Shown: positions 48,229 to 60,788 of the stretch, one piece after another
How the letters are laid out: the number at the start of each line of letters is the position of its first letter
Numbering within the stretch: the stretch's first letter is position 1
From: Polytrichum commune
Taxonomy: Eukaryota; Streptophyta; Polytrichopsida; Polytrichales; Polytrichaceae
DNA length: 64,000 nt
Assembly (NCBI GenBank): GCA_950295325.1
Contig: OX485803.1
Location: forward strand, 54,389,554 to 54,453,553
Direction: 5' to 3'
Made by a program: the position numbers and the translations under genes
The notes under the pieces: generated by a model
The model's input: only the letters and a program-made list of their open reading frames with translations
The model's database searches: none
Told to the model about the DNA's origin: nothing

Positions 48229-50096
48229 ATGGCAACACCAGGGATGGACAGGGTGCCCTCTGCAATGCGGAGTTTGCTAGGCAACACAAAGGGCATGATT
48301 CAGGTACTTACGTCCATTCCAATCAGATTGCAAACTGCAAAATCAATGTTTCTAGATGCAAGATTTATGGGAGGAGAATATAATGTGAACTCCATGACTT
48401 TGTGAACAGGATCTGGATAGCAGTGTCCTGTTAACGAAAATCGTTGCTGAGGATCTGGAGAAAGAAAATGATGCTGAGTCTGTAAGACATACATTCATCT
48501 GCCTCAATGAGAATTCAACCTCTCCCAGCTCATTTAATTTCCGCACCTATTTTGTAATACGCCTAATTTTGTTTCGTAACTCATGAAACATTGCTTCTGA
48601 ACCTGCTCTTACCACTGAATCTGTGTGCAACTTTATAAGATCTTTGAAACCCTGTAAGTCGGAACAACTTGTAGCGACATTTAGTTCACAAGTAGACTTT
48701 ACCCTGAAGCTGTTGCAATACATAGGGTTGCTTCAATTCTATGCAACATCATCTCTTTGATACTAAATGCTTGTGACGAGCTTGTTTCTTTTTATTTTGA
48801 AAGGACATTCATCTGAATTGGCTGCTCTTACTATCATATCAAAACGTTTGATGGGTCTATGAAGGGCTAGTTTTGAGTGTATATTCATTACTTTGTGCTG
48901 TTGGCCTTTCAGTGCGCACACACTGACTATATAATGCCTGAACTTTCTACATTAGTCTTGTTATACTTTTTCTACACAAGGCATGTCTTTCCATAGACTT
49001 TGGTGACCAGTTATAGTAGTTTAGGATAGTATGTAGGCAACCTGCATTTTAAACATGGTGTCACCACCTTATAGCTGAGGGCAGAAGCAAAGAATAAGAT
49101 GTTCCAGCTAAAGAAGTTCAAGAAAGGGGAACAGCTGGTCATATTGATTTACATAGTTCTTCCACTTGCTGCATGGAAAAGGTGAAGGAGCTGGAGCAAG
49201 CAACTTTGGACATCATCAAGTTTACAAACAAGCTCCGCAACCACTCCTTTGCTCTAGAAGCTTTGAGTACGACCTATCAACCATCCGCTGAGGTATGTTC
49301 TATTAATCCTCTCCGTTGTGTACACAAAGTATCTTCCTGGAATAAATGTGGGTGCAAAAGGTTTAGGGTTTAGGCGTGGGCAATAGGTGATACAAGACCC
49401 TGACCTACCATGGTTTAGTAACAGTGTTTTCAGTTCTTCTAAGTAAAAATTGCTTACTCCATGAAGTGCAGCACAGATACTTATAATGAAAATTTCCTAG
49501 GAGAGATTAAGGTTCACCACAATTCTTTATTGAATCCACAAGTTTTTTGCTGGCAATGAATTTAGACAAATGCTGCACTTAGAAAACCACTACATCTTTC
49601 TTCATGTAGATGATTTTAGTAAAACCTATTTCGTTTTGACACCATTGGAAGTTTATATTTTGTAGCTATCTTGTTATCTACTGAGAAGTTTTCATAAGTC
49701 TTTGTCTCATAAGTGCTGTTTGCATGTTTGAGGAGAGAAAAGGGGACAAACTTTAAACGAGTGCTCAAGGATCATATGAAGGAGCTGGAATCTCAATCAC
49801 CAATTGATCCAGAGAAGCATCAATTTTTCAAGCAATTCAAAGAAGCTGTCTGGGTGTGTTTTGCATATCTGCTGAAACTCCCTTCCCATGATTTTCTCAC
49901 TTTCCCAATTGCTGCAGTAACCTAACTTAGAAACATTTTAAGGTGGGCGAATCCTTTTGGACACTTCCAGAAATCACTTGCTTGCGTTGAGCTGGAGAAT
50001 GCTAACTAAATACTTAGAGATTAGCAAATCCATTAGAAGGCCGATGCAACTCAGTCCATGAATTATGCGTACTTTGATTAGGTGTTCAGATGAATA

Positions 50097-50139
<43 letters not shown>

Positions 50140-51617
50140 GAAGATTCAGTAATTTCATTGAATATCATTGACCTATGAAGGTCTTGTAGACAATATTTCA
50201 GAAACAAATTGTGGGTGCTCTGGTGGATGTTGCAAATAGAAAGTACATCATGCTGGAGAGCCCATGCCAGGTCAGGAGCAAGATGATATCGTCATGCTTG
50301 GTACTCAGGCGCTTGCCAATTTTGCTTGTCCAATCAGTGGAAAGCCTGTAGATCATATTACAAATCCTGTGCGCAGGTGAGAGTTGATAACAGCAGCCTG
50401 AGTATTTTTGTGTGATGTTCCTGAAAGTGAGGCTGCAAATGAAAAGCTTAGATGTAGGTGTAGAATCAAAGATAGAGTGTTGTAGCAACTTATCATTAGA
50501 ATGCTGAGGGTGAAGTTCAATATTCTGCATTCTGACCACATAGCCGCTTTGCCTTATACTGACTTGAATCTGGCATAAATCTAGTGAGCTTGTTACTTGT
50601 TTCTCTCAACGTCCTATTCTTTACGGTGATGTATCTGACATTCTCAGTGTAACCTTGCACTTTCCAAGTCTTGTAGGATTTAAACTAATTTTCATGCCTG
50701 TGAAACACACACAACCAGTAAATATTAAGTGCTGGTGGACGGACAAATCTCTATCCTTGGGCAATTTTGGCTGCTCAAAATGTACGGTGAGGCTGAAACT
50801 TTGAGGTGGTTTTGTTGCGACAGCCAACTTTGCAGACACATATATGATAATGAGGCAGTAGTCAACTACATCAGAGCACATGCTGCACGAACTAGAAAAA
50901 ACATTCGCCCAGTGCCCTGCCGGTGTGCTGCAGCTGGTTAGTTTTCTTTGCCTCTTGACTGCACTTGCATTTTATTTTGTGTGTTACCTTTTCACCTTTG
51001 AACACAACCTCTGGTCAGGGAAATGGCCCTTCGTAGTTTCTGTTCCTTTTTATCTCCTATTAAGGGTCTGATCCTCACAGTTGTTAGAAAGACCTCTACC
51101 AACAGAGAGATACAATGTTAAAAGAGTAAGGTTCTTTCCTGTTTTAAAAGTGTACTCTCTGCAGAATGTCCTTGATAAGGTCGCATTGACATCCAACAAA
51201 TTAGCAACCTCCCCATCAAAATAACTTGCTGCTTTGTGTTAATGGGTTCTTTGTGTAAATCAAAGAAATTCTTGACGGACAATTCTAGTGGCTTGTGTAA
51301 TTTTATAGGGTAACACGGTCAGGGATTATGTGAATAAATGTCACTTATCTACATGACAACATGTTGTTCTGTTAGAACTTTGAGGCTAAGTTAAGAAATG
51401 CTCAAACTGGGCTGGTTCTAATCACATGATTGGTCTTGTGTATGCAGGTTGTCCTAAGGTCTTGACAGAAGAGATATTAGTGTGTGATGAATCCTTAAAG
51501 TTGGAAATCCAGGAGTATGCTTTGCGACAGAAAGGCTCAAACATGGACACTGTAGCTGACTGTACATACCTAGAGGAAGATGACGATACTCCATTAAAAG
51601 CTCATAATATGCGCTAG
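48229..51617 (+). CDS. MMS21: SUMO E3 ligase MMS21/HPY2 (NSE2 of SMC5/6)
   Basis: Seven exons: 48229-48303, 48410-48481, 49182-49292, 49743-49853, 50240-50376, 50824-50936 and 51448-51617; 789 nt, 262 residues (Arabidopsis HPY2 has about 250). All phases join. It attaches SUMO to substrates, docks on the SMC5/6 complex and acts in DNA repair, replication and meristem maintenance. The N-terminal half is helical (LTKIVAEDLEKEND, VKELEQATLDIIKFTNKLRN, YQPSAE, FFKQFKEAVW) and binds SMC5 in relatives. MPGQEQDDIVMLGTQ leads into the SP-RING: CPISGKPV, NPVRSQLCRHIYDNEAV and CAAAGC supply the Cys/His zinc ligands. The C-terminal tail ends EEDDDTPLKAHNMR. Convergent with the Nudix gene. Confidence 0.93.
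50101..50137. repeat. (CT)n microsatellite in an MMS21 intron
   Basis: Uninterrupted CT repeats in the intron before exon 5, within its pyrimidine-rich part. Confidence 0.95.
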
Positions 51618-52666
51618 TCTTCCACATAAAGCCCAATGCTCAATAGTTACTTGCTAGTGGCATGCAAGAAGTTGTATATTTCTGTGAGATCAAGGTGTAT
51701 ACTTCCATAGATAAAGTGTGAAATCCAATGAGTCTGGGGAGAATACATATTCATATGGTAACATGGTGGTAGGAATTTACAAACATGCTGGTCACACTAA
51801 TTGTCAATGCTGATGTCATTCATCCTTTCATTTTATACTTTAACGATCTATTGGATTGCATATTTTTACTGATCAGCAACTACCAACTGTAGTTATTTGT
51901 AATCAAGAGCTCCTGATCTTGGTCTTTGTCTCAGATTGTACAAATCCAATTAGAATTCAATGCTTTCAAAATGGAAATGCCACACACTGCATACTGGCTT
52001 CATCATTGTATAATTGCTAATGTGAATCCAGAAAATAAAAATTGTAAGAATGCCACCACTTGTAGGACACGCGGGCTTCCTCTCAACGAAACTAAATTGT
52101 CCTACTGAAAGTCAATTGGCAATCGTTAAAATATATGACAATGAATAATATGTTACACACCAGTGCATACTTTAAAGCAAATTAGAGCACACTAAATGTC
52201 TCTTACTGCACTCAACTCCACCCATGACCAAGAGGTAGAAGTGTATACCTTTAATACTGACATGCACATATGCACAAATGAAAGTCATCAGTGACGACAT
52301 CACCCTTCAATTTCAGATGCCTTCATATTCATAAGTGAAGATGCAGTCTGTTGCCTTCCTTGGAGCAGATTCTTCACCCAATGGTGGAAAATTGTGTAAC
52401 TGAAACTCTAAATTTTATTGACATTCACCACTTCGCAAGCTCTGTAGAAGGTGCAAATAGCCAGGTTGATCTGGATGGATATATCTACAGACAAAAATCA
52501 TGGCGCTGGATCAGAATTGAGAGCAGGAAGACTGATCAGGTCTTGGAAGTTTTTTTTGCCCAAGAAACAGAGCTTGCAAAAAGATTAGCTAAACCACCCT
52601 CTTGCATTCACTGTCCCTGTCACTTACAGAAGGCACTGTAAACATGATTTCAAAAATGAGGAGAAA
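51618..52666. other. space between convergent genes
   Basis: Probably both 3' UTRs. A 96-residue plus frame at 52351-52641 contains LDGYIYRQKSWRWIRIESRK. It looks protein-like but I do not recognise it; it may be a remnant of a third gene or chance. Confidence 0.35.
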
Positions 52667-55600
52667 TTACCCATGACGGAAGAGAAAGTCAATGACAACC
52701 AGAGCACAGTTGGGCTTGTACTGCCGAGAGGTGCGAATTATTTCAGCTACTTTAGAAACAGGTAGCAATTCAAAGTACTCGACTTCGCCATCTACATCGA
52801 AATGAAGCACAGTGCATTTAATCACGATCGTATCTCCAATTCGCCAACCACTGACATCATCAGCAAAATCCACAAAAATTCAGGGTCACAAAAGACTCAA
52901 CATTCTGCAACAGGGGTAGGGCTTGGAAAACCTTTGTTATGAGGTTGAAAATCTATTGGGAGCTCCAAATCGTAACAAAAAAGCACGTCCCTCTTACAAG
53001 TTTCACCTTTGAATAGCTGATAACTTACAGCCCCTACAGCAACAGCCCTACACATGCAATGCAGTGTCAACAAGACTTCAATCAGTACCTCAATTGTGAT
53101 GCTGCAAAATGTATCAAAAAAGAGTAGCACAAATATTGGGAGAGAAACAATCGCTAGATTAGTATGCACCCATGAGCATAAAGCTCCTCAAAAGCTAAGA
53201 GGATGTTCTGACGACTAAAAAACGTTGAAGGTAATACATTTTTGGCACTGGTTCTTGTACTGGTTCACTGATTGTAGCTGAAACTGAATTGATTGATGTT
53301 GTGCGACTCCAACTTCAAATTTGAAAAGATTTTGAAGTGGCTAGAAATATGGGTAGAAATAAGAGTCTGGTAATCTTACTTGCTAGCAAGAGCAGCAGGT
53401 ATTGCTGCCTCCTCATCGCACTCTTTGAGAAGATTTTCCTTGCAGCTAATTCCTTCACCCTGTATTTTCCAAAGAGTCACTACAGAACAACAGCACTGAT
53501 TAGAACAGTTGTTGCGGATCTTCTAGTGAAATCCATTCACAAAAAGCTTTGTATTATGTAGAGAAAGATGACATATAAAATACTCACATTGGGATAATTG
53601 TGGAGCAAGAACCACGCATCACCTATCACTCCACACAGTCAATATTCTAAAAATAAAAGAGAATGAACCCAGCATTACAAATAGGAGGAGGCAAATAAAA
53701 ATCAAGGTATTTATCGAATGCATAACGACAACATCAAACCCTAAAGCACACTGTGAGCAATGATCAGCTCAAATCACCAAGCGCCTTTCGCATCTCACTA
53801 TGCAACTCTGTGAGCTTATTAAGCTTGACAATTACCCCAAATTTTCACTTTAAAGACAAACTCATTGGAAGGAGAGCTGACCTGCCCACCAGCAACAAGA
53901 TGGTCAAGCATGCCAGGATAAGTTTGCTTGGTAGCGCTTCGTTTTGCGACCCACAAATGCTTTTCTCCACCAAAGTGAACATATCCATTCATGTGAATCC
54001 CATATGCCTGAATTTTTTCACATACTTCCCATGAGCTTGTGGCTAACAAGACAATTGGTCTTTCAACTAGCCCACAGGGTAATGTGAATTTTTCCAAATT
54101 ATAAACTTTAGGGTATAAGTTTATGTCACATTTTTTGTGAAAAGAAAAAAAGAAAAAAAAGAAAAACACCAAATATTGCCCATGTTGGTGAAAGTTTACC
54201 TTTGTACCAAAAAAAGGTACAGCTGCTCGCTCTAAATTAAAGTGAGTTTGTCCACCAAAACTTGACACAACTGGAAAATGCTGGAGACATGGAGACAGAG
54301 GCAACCAGGTTTGCAACCCAGATACACAAAAACAAACGGTAAGAATAAGTTCTTCAAATGTCCAGAAACTTATGCAACATCATGAACGCAAAGAAATCAT
54401 GACAGAGGTTTGGTCATCATTTTTCTTAAATCAACCCACCTACAGAACAAGTTTCGAAGTTAGCAACATGCCAATATGATAGCATTGTTTGGTGTAGAGT
54501 TACCTCATTTCTCCAGCCAGGAATAATTCTTTCTTGTTCCAGAGTGTGCATCACACTCTCAACTACGTTTGTGCGCTCTTCTGATGTTTTAAGTGATGTA
54601 TGCAATGTTACCCAACCTTCCTTTGTGCCTACCATCCCATTACCTTCGACCGAAATACTGAAAACCTCAGGAAACCGTTTCAAGTGTTTCACAAATCTGT
54701 AGAACACAGTGAAAAAGGATGGTTACTTGGGGCGTCCTGTTTGGAAAAGAACAGCTACTTAAACATTCTTCTGCAAAATAGCTAACATCACAAGCAAGAG
54801 AAAAATGAGACTCCAATTGCTGACAGACATTTGTCCTCTTAATACCTATACGGAGGAGCTCACCTTCCAAAAAGACCAGCCATAACTTGAAGGAATTAGA
54901 ATAAAAATCACATAACGAAGCAGAAGACAACAAAAGAGGCACAGGGATTACTACTATTTCACCATACCTTGGGTGGAGATATCCAACAGTGGTTCCGTCC
55001 AGAATGAATGGCAAAAACTCTCCCTGTTTCTCCTACAGAAGAAGGAAAAACCCACCATTATAATGACATTTTTCATCGAAGATGAAATTGGTGCTACGAT
55101 CTGCTCTTCGCATCCCAAGCAGTTTGACTCCTGAACCCTTAGAGGACTGAGGTGATAAGTTGAATGTCGCGTACTCAGGAACTGGGAAATGTAACCTTCT
55201 GTGTTAATATTGTGAAGCGAAATTCGTGAAGTGAAGTGAAGCCCGAACCCAATTTTTGTTCTCTGAGAACCCAAGTCTTCGTACATTGGCAAAACTCATT
55301 CAATCACCCAATAATTTGTTAAATTCAGATGATGGAAGAGGCAGATGTTTCATACATACATACTTGGCAACTATTGCAAATTTCGACATACTTGCCAGTA
55401 TCCTAGAGTCCGTGTAGACAACAATTAAGCTCATCGACTCATCAAATCCCAAGCATCTGAAACCCTTAATTGTTTAAAGGACTTAGGTGTTCAGTTGAAT
55501 GTCACGTACTCAGAAACTGGAAACGTGAGCTTGTGTATAAATTCTATGGAGCGAAATTCGTGTAGTGAAGTAAGCCCTGACCCAAGCATTTATACATTGG

Positions 55601-56335
55601 GAAAGCTCAATCAATCAATCACCCAAGAATTTTGTTAACTTCAGAAGATGACAATGAGGCAGATGATGCACACATACTCGGTCTCCATTGCAAATTTGGA
55701 CATGCTGCCAGTAGCCTAAAGTCCATCTAAACCAACAAACCGCAAGTGTCTGGTCGCCTACAGTTAAGCTTATCGACTCGTCACATCCCAATCATCTCGA
55801 TCCTTAACCCTTGAAAGGATTGAGGTATTAAGTTCAGTGTCACATAATGTGGGCTTCTGTTTCAATTTTGTAGAGCGCAAATCGTAAAGTGAAGTATGCC
55901 CAAAACCCGGATTTGTCTCTGAGAACCCAAGCATTCGTACAAAGGCTAAGCCCAATCAATCCATCAACCCATCAATCAATCAATCCATCAATCAAGCAAA
56001 CGACAAATCCATCCATCAATAAAGCAATCGACCAATCAATCCATCCATCATTCACATAGGAATTTTGTGAAGTGAGAAAAATGAGAAAGAGGCAGATGAT
56101 AATGCTGCACACATACTCGGCCACTATTGCAACTTTGGACATGCTGCCAGTAGCCTTGTAGTTGGCCTTCGTGGTGGTTCTCAATCGCAGAGGAAGCACA
56201 TAAGCATTGCACTTGTAACAAGTTGGGCACTCTTGAATTGCGTGGGCGGTGGAATCCGAGCATGGGCTTCGTTGCAATGGAAGGGAAGCCAGAAAAATGC
56301 GTCTGCCATCCGCAACAAGAGAACAGAGACGCCAT
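52667..56335 (-). CDS. NUDT20-like: Nudix hydrolase, NUDT20/24-like, organelle-targeted
   Basis: Eight exons in minus order: 56335-56117, 55032-54968, 54696-54504, 54280-54200, 54007-53882, 53459-53380, 53047-52932 and 52791-52667; all phases join. Plant members of this family (N-terminal DUF4743 plus Nudix) hydrolyse damaged thiamine diphosphates. The first exon (MASLFSCCGW..) looks like a plastid or mitochondrial transit peptide. DUF4743: EFLPFILDGTTVGYLHPRF, FPEVFSI, ERIIPGWRNE. Nudix part: FNLERAAVPFFGTKAYGIHM, NGYV, KQTYPGMLDHLVAGGQ, the Nudix box GISCKENLLKECDEEAAI (catalytic EE kept; the usual final Gly is Ala), AVGAVSY, KRDVLFCYDLELP, DGEVEYFELLPV and the C-terminus CALVVIDFLFRHG. An alternative upstream start exists at 56356. 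Confidence 0.9.
55100..56165. repeat. threefold intragenic repeat copying an exon end and splice donor
   Basis: Three units of about 300 bases, landmarks near 55140-55420, 55480-55715 and 55790-56165. Each holds GAGGCAGATGATG-type sequence followed by the complement of an exon end. The outermost unit contains the true end of Nudix exon 1 and its GTATGT donor (56117). The middle unit keeps a copy reading GYWQHVQICNGDR before GTATGT (near 55678). The innermost one is decayed. Confidence 0.75.
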
Positions 56336-57142
56336 GCCTCTTTCCTTTCCTCTCAATCCCTCTCTCTCTCAAGAATGCACGCTGCCAAAAGATGAAAGGG
56401 ACACAGAAAGCGCTCACGGCATTCACCTGCCAGCCCTCACTTGCCGCGCAGTCTCCACACTTTTCCGGTACACATGTCTAATTCGGTTACTTCTTCGAAT
56501 AAAACACCTATATCGGAGTGGTATGTGGTCACCTGTGCAGTGTCCGGGAGATTTCTGGGCATAATCGGTCAAAATCCTAGTCTTTCCAAGTCTGACCACT
56601 TACGTGGTGTGCTCTTCCGGGTATTTTTTTTATTAACATGAGGTACATTCCATAGATTCTTCCCAACCGATCGATATTTATTCTGAGGTCTTGAATTTCA
56701 ATCGATCATTTTTCAAACTCAACCGGTTCACATGAAACTGGCAATCTGTTCACCCTTGTTCATTGTCGGTGTGGCTCCAAGAACGAATACCAAAAGGCAT
56801 CATGTAATAGGTAATGCATGATGGGTGTGCATTATGGGTGATGTGGGCAATGTAGCTCGGTTATGCATTCTCCATAATGCACCCCCCTCATGTGTTACTA
56901 GACATAAAGAATAAGCCCAGATTTCGACCGCTGCGATTTGCTTCGTTGTTCAAATACTACATCTGTAGGTGCTTGACGGTTGGGAGGGCACGACGTGAAA
57001 ATGTAATGCATTGCTAGCATTCGTAATGTCCTGCCCAACAACGTAATGCACTCCACGTTACCCGGTGTTTAATTATAGTATATAAAAGTACGTCCAATTA
57101 CATACAAAAATCTAGACTTATTCTTTACATGTTTAAAAGAGA
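56336..57142. promoter_or_regulatory. upstream region of the Nudix gene
   Basis: Non-coding. It contains dispersed-repeat pieces (56475-56560, about 56755-56800) and several GTAATGCA words with a small stem (GGTGTGCATTATGG and its complement, 56833-56885). Confidence 0.4.
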
Positions 57143-57145
57143 TTA

Positions 57146-57619
57146 GGGGCGGTTTACACTATGGACCATGAAGTTGTCCCACGTAAGAGGCTTATTTTGC
57201 GTGGGACGACTTCATGGGACGACTTCCATGGTCCGAGTTACTAAAATAATAGTTTTCATGGTTCATGGGCCCTTCACTAGGTGTAAACCGAATGTGGACC
57301 ATGAAGAATGACCATGCGGCAAGAAGTATAAAAAATAATAAAAAATAATAATTCGGCCAATGGCTGATTTTCAGCCTTACGGCTCCCTTGATTTCCGTTG
57401 AGTCGAGCATTTTGCCTCGCCTCAACGGAAAAGCCGTTGGACCATGGCACATTATCCAAATGGCATATTTTAGTAGTTTTTGGGGACCTCAAAGTTAGTG
57501 GTCATTCTCCTTTTTTCAAGGTAGTGTAAAGCCAAATGGGACCAAGAGCACTTTACTCTCCAATCACAGATTTTAGAATTTCATGGTCATGGCTCTTGGT
57601 CCATAGTGTAAACCGCCCC
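57146..57619. mobile_element. PIF/Harbinger-like MITE (copy 2)
   Basis: 474 bp, inverted ends GGGGCGGTTTACACTATGG / CCATAGTGTAAACCGCCCC, extended by GACCA, with the TTA duplication on both sides (57143-57145, 57620-57622). TTA targets and G-rich ends fit PIF/Harbinger (Tourist-like). Non-coding. Confidence 0.88.
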
Positions 57620-57621
57620 TT

Positions 57622-58150
57622 AGATTGTGTGTTCAAATTATGATAATCATTCTAAGTTCAATAGTCACCATGATTTGGGAGAGGAGGGGGGGGGGGGGGG
57701 AGAGAGAGGTGTATATGACCATTTAATGAGCATGGGGTATCATCACTTTGATAATAAATAAGATTTTCATATAAACTCCAAAAATGAGGAGGAAAATGGC
57801 CACGGCCATGATTTGGATTGTTAACCATCTCGAACTTATCACGTGTTTCACATCGTAGGAGAAGTAGGTTTATTAGGACAAAAAGGAACCTAACCAATTA
57901 AGACCCATCTACTGTACTCTCGAACAACCCGGCATGAAGAAGTTCCATCTTTTTTACCCACCGATGTAGTACTAAACGGATGACTCACTCCTCATCCTCA
58001 CTGTACATAGTCTAAATATGCAATTTGTGCAAGATGATTAGCAAATCTAAATAGTGCATGTAATCATAATTTGTCTCGTAGATTTTGGAGCTCATATGAA
58101 TATCTTATCATTATCAAAGTGAACATTGTTGTGCTCATCGAGTGGTCAGA
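57622..58150. repeat. two dispersed-repeat pieces
   Basis: A plus-strand piece (57622-57880) and a minus-strand piece (58020-58150) of the family described at 44866. A poly-G run at about 57684-57701 lies inside the first. No gene. Confidence 0.6.
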
Positions 58151-58329
58151 GAGAAAAAAGAGAAAAACTTTGGTCTCCGGAGGAGACCGATGTGAATGGA
58201 GTGTATGTTCGATCCTCCTCCAATCCAATGCCCACAGGACAAAGGTATGGAGGTAAAGATCTACTCCTCCCTTTCGAGAGTAGACACTATAGTCACCAGT
58301 CACTAGTAACAAGAACCAAAATGGTTAGT

Positions 58330-58875
58330 TATTAGGGGGGGGGGATTGTTAGTATGATTTGGGTCGTCAGGTCTCTAGTGCATTGTTAGTGGATGGGGTG
58401 GAGTGGCTTAGTTGTTAAGGTTTTATGGCTTTATCTATGGGGGGTCTAGTGTTTGGGGCAGTGGTTGGTGGTTTTCTATTCTTCTTTTGTGTAGGAGGAT
58501 AGCCATGGCATATTTTATAGCGATAGTATTGATGTTTTTAAAGGTATTTTTAATGATAGGCATAGGTATTTTAAATTTATTTTCGAGTGATTTCATTGAA
58601 GGAATGTGTGTAGTGGCTCTAGCGCCAACGGTGATTATAATAAGGGGGTCAACTTTCCATCCTCTAGCAGCAATACTATCGATTAATGATTTGTATTTGT
58701 TATTTTTTGCTTCGAGTGTTTCTGGAGAGAATCTATCATTACAGTATGTAAATTCGATGAATTGTATGGTGAGGTTGGGGTCCAAGTCTGTGGGGGGGGG
58801 GGGGGGGTCATTTTGGTATGGTAATCCTCTAACACAGAGGATGTTAGGTCTAAATCTGGAGTTACAATGGCATCT
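58330..58875 (-). mobile_element. LINE 3' end, C-terminal domain best preserved
   Basis: Minus strand. The frame is open from the dispersed-repeat junction to the stop at 58435: TIQFIEFTYCNDRF, NKYKSLIDSIAARGWKVDPL, IIITVGARATTHIP, FKIPMPIIKNTFKNINTIAI and LLHKRRIENHQ. A poly-G tract (about 58792-58807) interrupts the region encoding a Pro run. It is a truncated copy of the same LINE family and lacks everything before this domain. Confidence 0.78.
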
Positions 58876-59040
58876 TTGCATCGAGTGGTCATATAAGTCT
58901 CCGCAATCATGTTCATTATTGAGCTTAAAATGATTAGCATATTTTGAGCACATAGTCCAATCTCTTTAAACATGTGTCTTTCTGGTGTCATTTCTTAGAT
59001 CCACATCTAACCACATACTATTCAAAGCATAAGTGTCCAA
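58876..59040 (-). repeat. dispersed-repeat piece
   Basis: Minus-strand copy fused to the LINE 3' fragment, so that one open frame runs across both. Landmarks: CATATAAGTCTCC, GAGCACATAGTCCAATC. Confidence 0.65.
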
Positions 59041-59347
59041 ATTATTGTTGTGTTCGATTTGGGCACGTCTACCTTAAGCTATCATCTATACAATTTGAAA
59101 ATTTGGAACATGATTCGGTTCAAAGCAAGGGTGATTCTAAACAAGTAGCACCTATCAGGGGGAAGGTCAAAATGTTCGTTTGTACTATGTTGAGCTCACT
59201 GATTGCTATTTTAAGGAAAACAATGATTAATTTGGGATCAAAGACCCTAAATCAAGGTTGTGTGGTTAAACTAGGACGAATGATTGGCAAATCTATACGG
59301 GGTGGGTTATTACCACCCTCTTGGTGATGGAAAACTAATTCCTCACA
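59041..59347. other. spacer, nothing recognised
   Basis: Non-coding spacer before the first hairpin element, with a faint dispersed-repeat match near 59280. Confidence 0.4.
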
Positions 59348-59356
59348 CCACCTATT

Positions 59357-60724
59357 GGCTAGGGTGAACCAACACCTACACTCGTACCTTCGGGGGATGA
59401 AGGCCTCGCGGATGACACTGAAAACGTCATCCTTCTTTATGGGAAAGCCCCCCGACATTTTTTCTGCACCCAACCGAAAACTGCTGCCCGCCCGCCCGAT
59501 TTCGAAAAAACTAGTGTACTTGCATTTTTGAAGGCTACTTGTCCACAAATCCCATATTGAGTGCACTTCATTTTCAAGGTCTCCAATCCAATATATATGT
59601 TCACTTCCATTGAGTAAATAAGCAATTGACTAGATTTCATTTTCAAAGTGAAACCATCAATAAAGCATGCAATTAACTTGGAAGTCAAAAACATTACAAA
59701 ATCCTCATTAATACTGAGGTTATAATTTTTGTCACTTACAATTGAAAGGGACCTTGTCATTCTAAAATGAAACTAAAATTCATGATTTATTTTATTTTAA
59801 ATATAATGTATTATAGTATAATATATTTTAAATATAGTATATACTATACTATACTATACTATTATATAATATATTTAATACCTTCTACAATCACAAAGTT
59901 TTCATACGCATATAAACTAGTAAAGTAAGATTGAATGCAACTAAGTCTAATAATTTCTGGTTAATCCTAATGAATCGTATTCAAGCCCAATTAAATCAGA
60001 AAATATGCGTACCAAATTAATTAACCCTAATTAATTATAAAATGTACTTACTGGAATTAGTCATGATTTAAATGGAATTAACTCCAGTAAATATAATTTA
60101 TGATTAATTAGGCATAATTAATTTGGTAAGCATATTTTCTGATTTAATTGGGTTTAATTAGGATTAATCAAAATATATTAGACTTAGTTGCATTCAATCT
60201 TACTTAACTAGTTTAAATGCATATGGAAACTTTGTGATAGTAGAAGGTATTAACTATATTATATTAAAATATTTAAAATAAAATAAATAAATCATGAATT
60301 TTAGTTTCATTTTAGAATGACAAGGTCCCTTTCAATTGTAAGTGACAAAAATTATAACCTCAGTATTAATGAGGATTTTGTAATGTTTTTGACTTCCAAG
60401 TTAATTGCATGATTTATTGACGGTTTCACTTTGAAAATGAAATCTAGTCAATTGCTTATTTACTCAATGGAAGTGAACGTATATATTGGATTGGAGACCT
60501 TGAAAATGAAGTGCACTCAATATGGGATTTGTGGACAAGTAGCCTTCAAAAATGCAAGTACACTAGTTTTTTCGAAATCGGGCGGGCGGGCGGGCAACAG
60601 TTTTCGGTTGGGTGCAGAAAAAATGTCGGGGGGCTTTCCCATAAAGAAGGATGACGTTTTCAGTGTCATCCGCGAGGCCTTCATCCCCCGAAGGTACGAG
60701 TGTAGGTGCTGGTTCACCCTAGCC
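59357..60724. mobile_element. hairpin (foldback) transposon, 9-bp target duplication
   Basis: 1368 bp, almost entirely two inverted arms of about 650 bp around an AT-rich centre near 60050. Ends GGCTAGGGTGAACCA; exact 9-bp duplication CCACCTATT (59348-59356, 60725-60733). A 9-bp duplication with long inverted arms fits Mutator-like elements. The outer 250 bases of each arm are GC-rich (GAAAGCCCCCCGACA, GCCCGCCCG); the inner part is AT-rich. Frames in the arms mirror one another and look non-coding. Confidence 0.88.
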
Positions 60725-60733
60725 CCACCTATT

Positions 60734-60788
60734 GAGGGTGAGGAGGGGGGGGGGGGGGGAGATTAGAAACCCGACCCCTATAGATTTA
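60734..60788. repeat. 55-bp spacer with poly-G run
   Basis: Short spacer between the two hairpin elements, with a long G run (about 60744-60759); it ends in the 8-bp duplication TAGATTTA (60781-60788) of the second hairpin. Confidence 0.7.

Noticed and set aside
58412-58933. 173-residue hydrophobic plus frame
   Set aside because: Antisense of the LINE C-terminal domain, which has family relatives in this window.
60431-60766. 111-residue frame in the hairpin element
   Set aside because: The two arms carry the same frame in mirror image; it ends in a poly-G run and shows no known domain.
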